Assembly (NCBI GenBank): GCA_016710645.1
Contig: JADJVI010000018.1
Span: 1-64,000, forward strand
Source of the DNA: Actinomycetales bacterium
Lineage (GTDB): Bacteria > Actinomycetota > Actinomycetes > Actinomycetales > Dermatophilaceae
Reading direction: 5' to 3'
DNA: 64,000 nt
Shown piece by piece: positions 62,997 to 64,000 of the stretch. Position numbers and translations under genes: made by a program. Under the pieces are notes generated by a model, which was not told the DNA's origin, searched no databases, and was given only the letters and a program-made list of their open reading frames with translations. Each line of letters begins with the position of its first letter. Positions within the stretch are counted from its first letter, which is position 1.

Positions 62997-64000
62997 TCAG
63001 GCCCGCCGGTAGTCCCGATCCCGGGACCGGCGGGCCTGCAGTCGATAGCGCACGGTCGAGGCGGGCCACACGGTGACGTTGCGGCCCTGCTCGTCGAGGT
63101 ACCAACTGTCACATCCGGACGCCCAGACCGTATGCCGGGTCCGGCGCCGGACCCAGCGCCCAAAGCGAGCCTGCGCGGCCTCGGTCACCACGTGCGGGCC
63201 ATCGCGGTCGGCTCGACGCAAGGCGTCCAGGACGTGGTCGATGGCCGTCTCGATCTGTAGCAGCACCGAGTTGTGGCCCAAGGCCGTGTTGGGCCCGAGC
63301 AGGAGATACAGCTCGGGGAAGCCGGCGACGGTGATCCCGAAGTGGGTGGCGCGCTCGTGCGACCAAACCTGCCCCAACTCCCGGTCGCCCAGCCCCACGA
63401 TGTGCATGCGCTCGTATGACCCCGCCGGGTCGAAGCCGGTGGCCAGCACGATGGCATCAACCTCGTGCAGCACTCCGTCGCGGGTGCGGATGCCGGTGGG
63501 TTCCACCGCTTGGATGCCCTCGGTCACCAAGCTCACGTGTGGTTGGGCGAAGGTCGGCCAATAGTCATCGGACAGCAACACTCGCTTGCAGCCCAGGGCA
63601 TAGCCCGGTGTGAGCGCCGCGCGGACGTCAGGGTCGGGCACGGCAGCGGCCAGATGGGCCAGCGACCGAGCCTCGGCCACCTGTCTGGCGCGCTCCCAGC
63701 GTCCGAACCCCAACACCCGCACCTCGAGGCGGGCATAGGTGGCCCAGCGCGCGAGTCGGGCGGTCCACGGCATACGGGAGTAGCGGCGTTGCCGTTGTGG
63801 CGACCACGGGCGGTCGTGGCGCGGGACGATCCAGCTCGCCGTTCGTTGGAAGACGGTCAACACTTGGACTCGGGGGGCCAGGGCCGGCACCAGCTGCACA
63901 GCGGATGCTCCCGTGCCGACAACCGCGACTCGCACCCCGGTGAGGTGGTCCTCGGCCGGCCAGTCGGCCGTGTGCAGGATCGGGCCGGCAAAGGTGGCCA
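62997..64000 (-). CDS. Flavin-containing monooxygenase (Baeyer-Villiger type), N-terminus outside window
   Basis: The visible 334 codons begin mid-protein (PILHTADWPAEDHLTGVRVA). The second, NADPH-binding Rossmann motif VAVVGTGASAVQLVPALAP is followed by VFQRTASWIVPRHDRPWS, and IVLATGFDP with LLLGPNTALGHNSVL, all typical of BVMO/FMO enzymes. The FAD motif and the fingerprint lie beyond the right edge. It converges with kamA; no functional link is obvious. Confidence 0.85.
   Translation of the reverse strand, partial: ATFAGPILHTADWPAEDHLTGVRVAVVGTGASAVQLVPALAPRVQVLTVFQRTASWIVPRHDRPWSPQRQRRYSRMPWTARLARWATYARLEVRVLGFGRWERARQVAEARSLAHLAAAVPDPDVRAALTPGYALGCKRVLLSDDYWPTFAQPHVSLVTEGIQAVEPTGIRTRDGVLHEVDAIVLATGFDPAGSYERMHIVGLGDRELGQVWSHERATHFGITVAGFPELYLLLGPNTALGHNSVLLQIETAIDHVLDALRRADRDGPHVVTEAAQARFGRWVRRRTRHTVWASGCDSWYLDEQGRNVTVWPASTVRYRLQARRSRDRDYRRA

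Overview
This window comes from a high-GC (roughly 69 % by eye) actinobacterium. Gene order is close to Mycobacterium and Streptomyces in three blocks: xerD-parA-scpA-scpB-rluB-tyrA-cmk-plsC-der; pgsA-DUF881-sbp-DUF881-gcvH-garA-merR-DUF151-merR-gcvP (same order as M. tuberculosis Rv1822-Rv1832); and rbpA next to fxsA/ppm/lnt. GTG and TTG starts are common and many genes look leaderless. Anaerobic lysine-fermentation genes plus a YjjI/YjjW glycyl-radical pair suggest a facultative anaerobe. I lean to a Micrococcales member of the Intrasporangiaceae/Dermatophilaceae type (for example Tetrasphaera-like); this is inference.

Layout. 1-2.4 kb: end of a secreted-type protein, hisS and a membrane protein, all broken by several one-base frameshifts. 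2.5-12.1 kb: ald and the chromosome-segregation/rRNA-modification block. 12.2-13.6 kb: tRNA-Pro(GGG) with an IS481-type element placed exactly at its 3' end and a 15-bp copy of the tRNA end on the far side. 13.8-23.2 kb: phospholipid, small-basic-protein, GarA and glycine-cleavage block with a glycine riboswitch before gcvP. 23.3-38.4 kb: SulP transporter, sbcDC, a GCS2-type ligase, a PhzF-like protein, an rRNA methyltransferase, amylosucrase, YbgC, RlmC, an ATL-type DNA repair protein and others. 38.5-42.3 kb: accessory island with a truncated VapB, a cluster of IS-end repeats, two toxin-antitoxin pairs, an immunity-protein fragment and a large aegerolysin-like/protease-like/B-lectin protein. 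42.3-50 kb: thioesterase, GH76, a sortase with a pilin-like protein, yjjI-yjjW, an MFS exporter and rbpA. 50.2-53.1 kb: lnt-ppm-fxsA operon. 53.5-63 kb: lysine fermentation (kamD-kamE-kal leftward; kdd and kamA divergent), interleaved with an unusual two-component system and aroQ. The right edge cuts a flavin monooxygenase.

Two window-wide signals stand out. First, the nine-base word ACGGCATAC / GTATGCCGT occurs about 48 times (24 in each orientation) where base composition predicts less than one. It lies mostly inside genes, sometimes as inverted pairs at gene ends, and four times as part of a -10 box. This resembles a DNA-uptake-type or other genome-wide signature. Second, at least fifteen genes carry a -10-like hexamer exactly six bases before ATG/GTG, the layout of leaderless transcripts.
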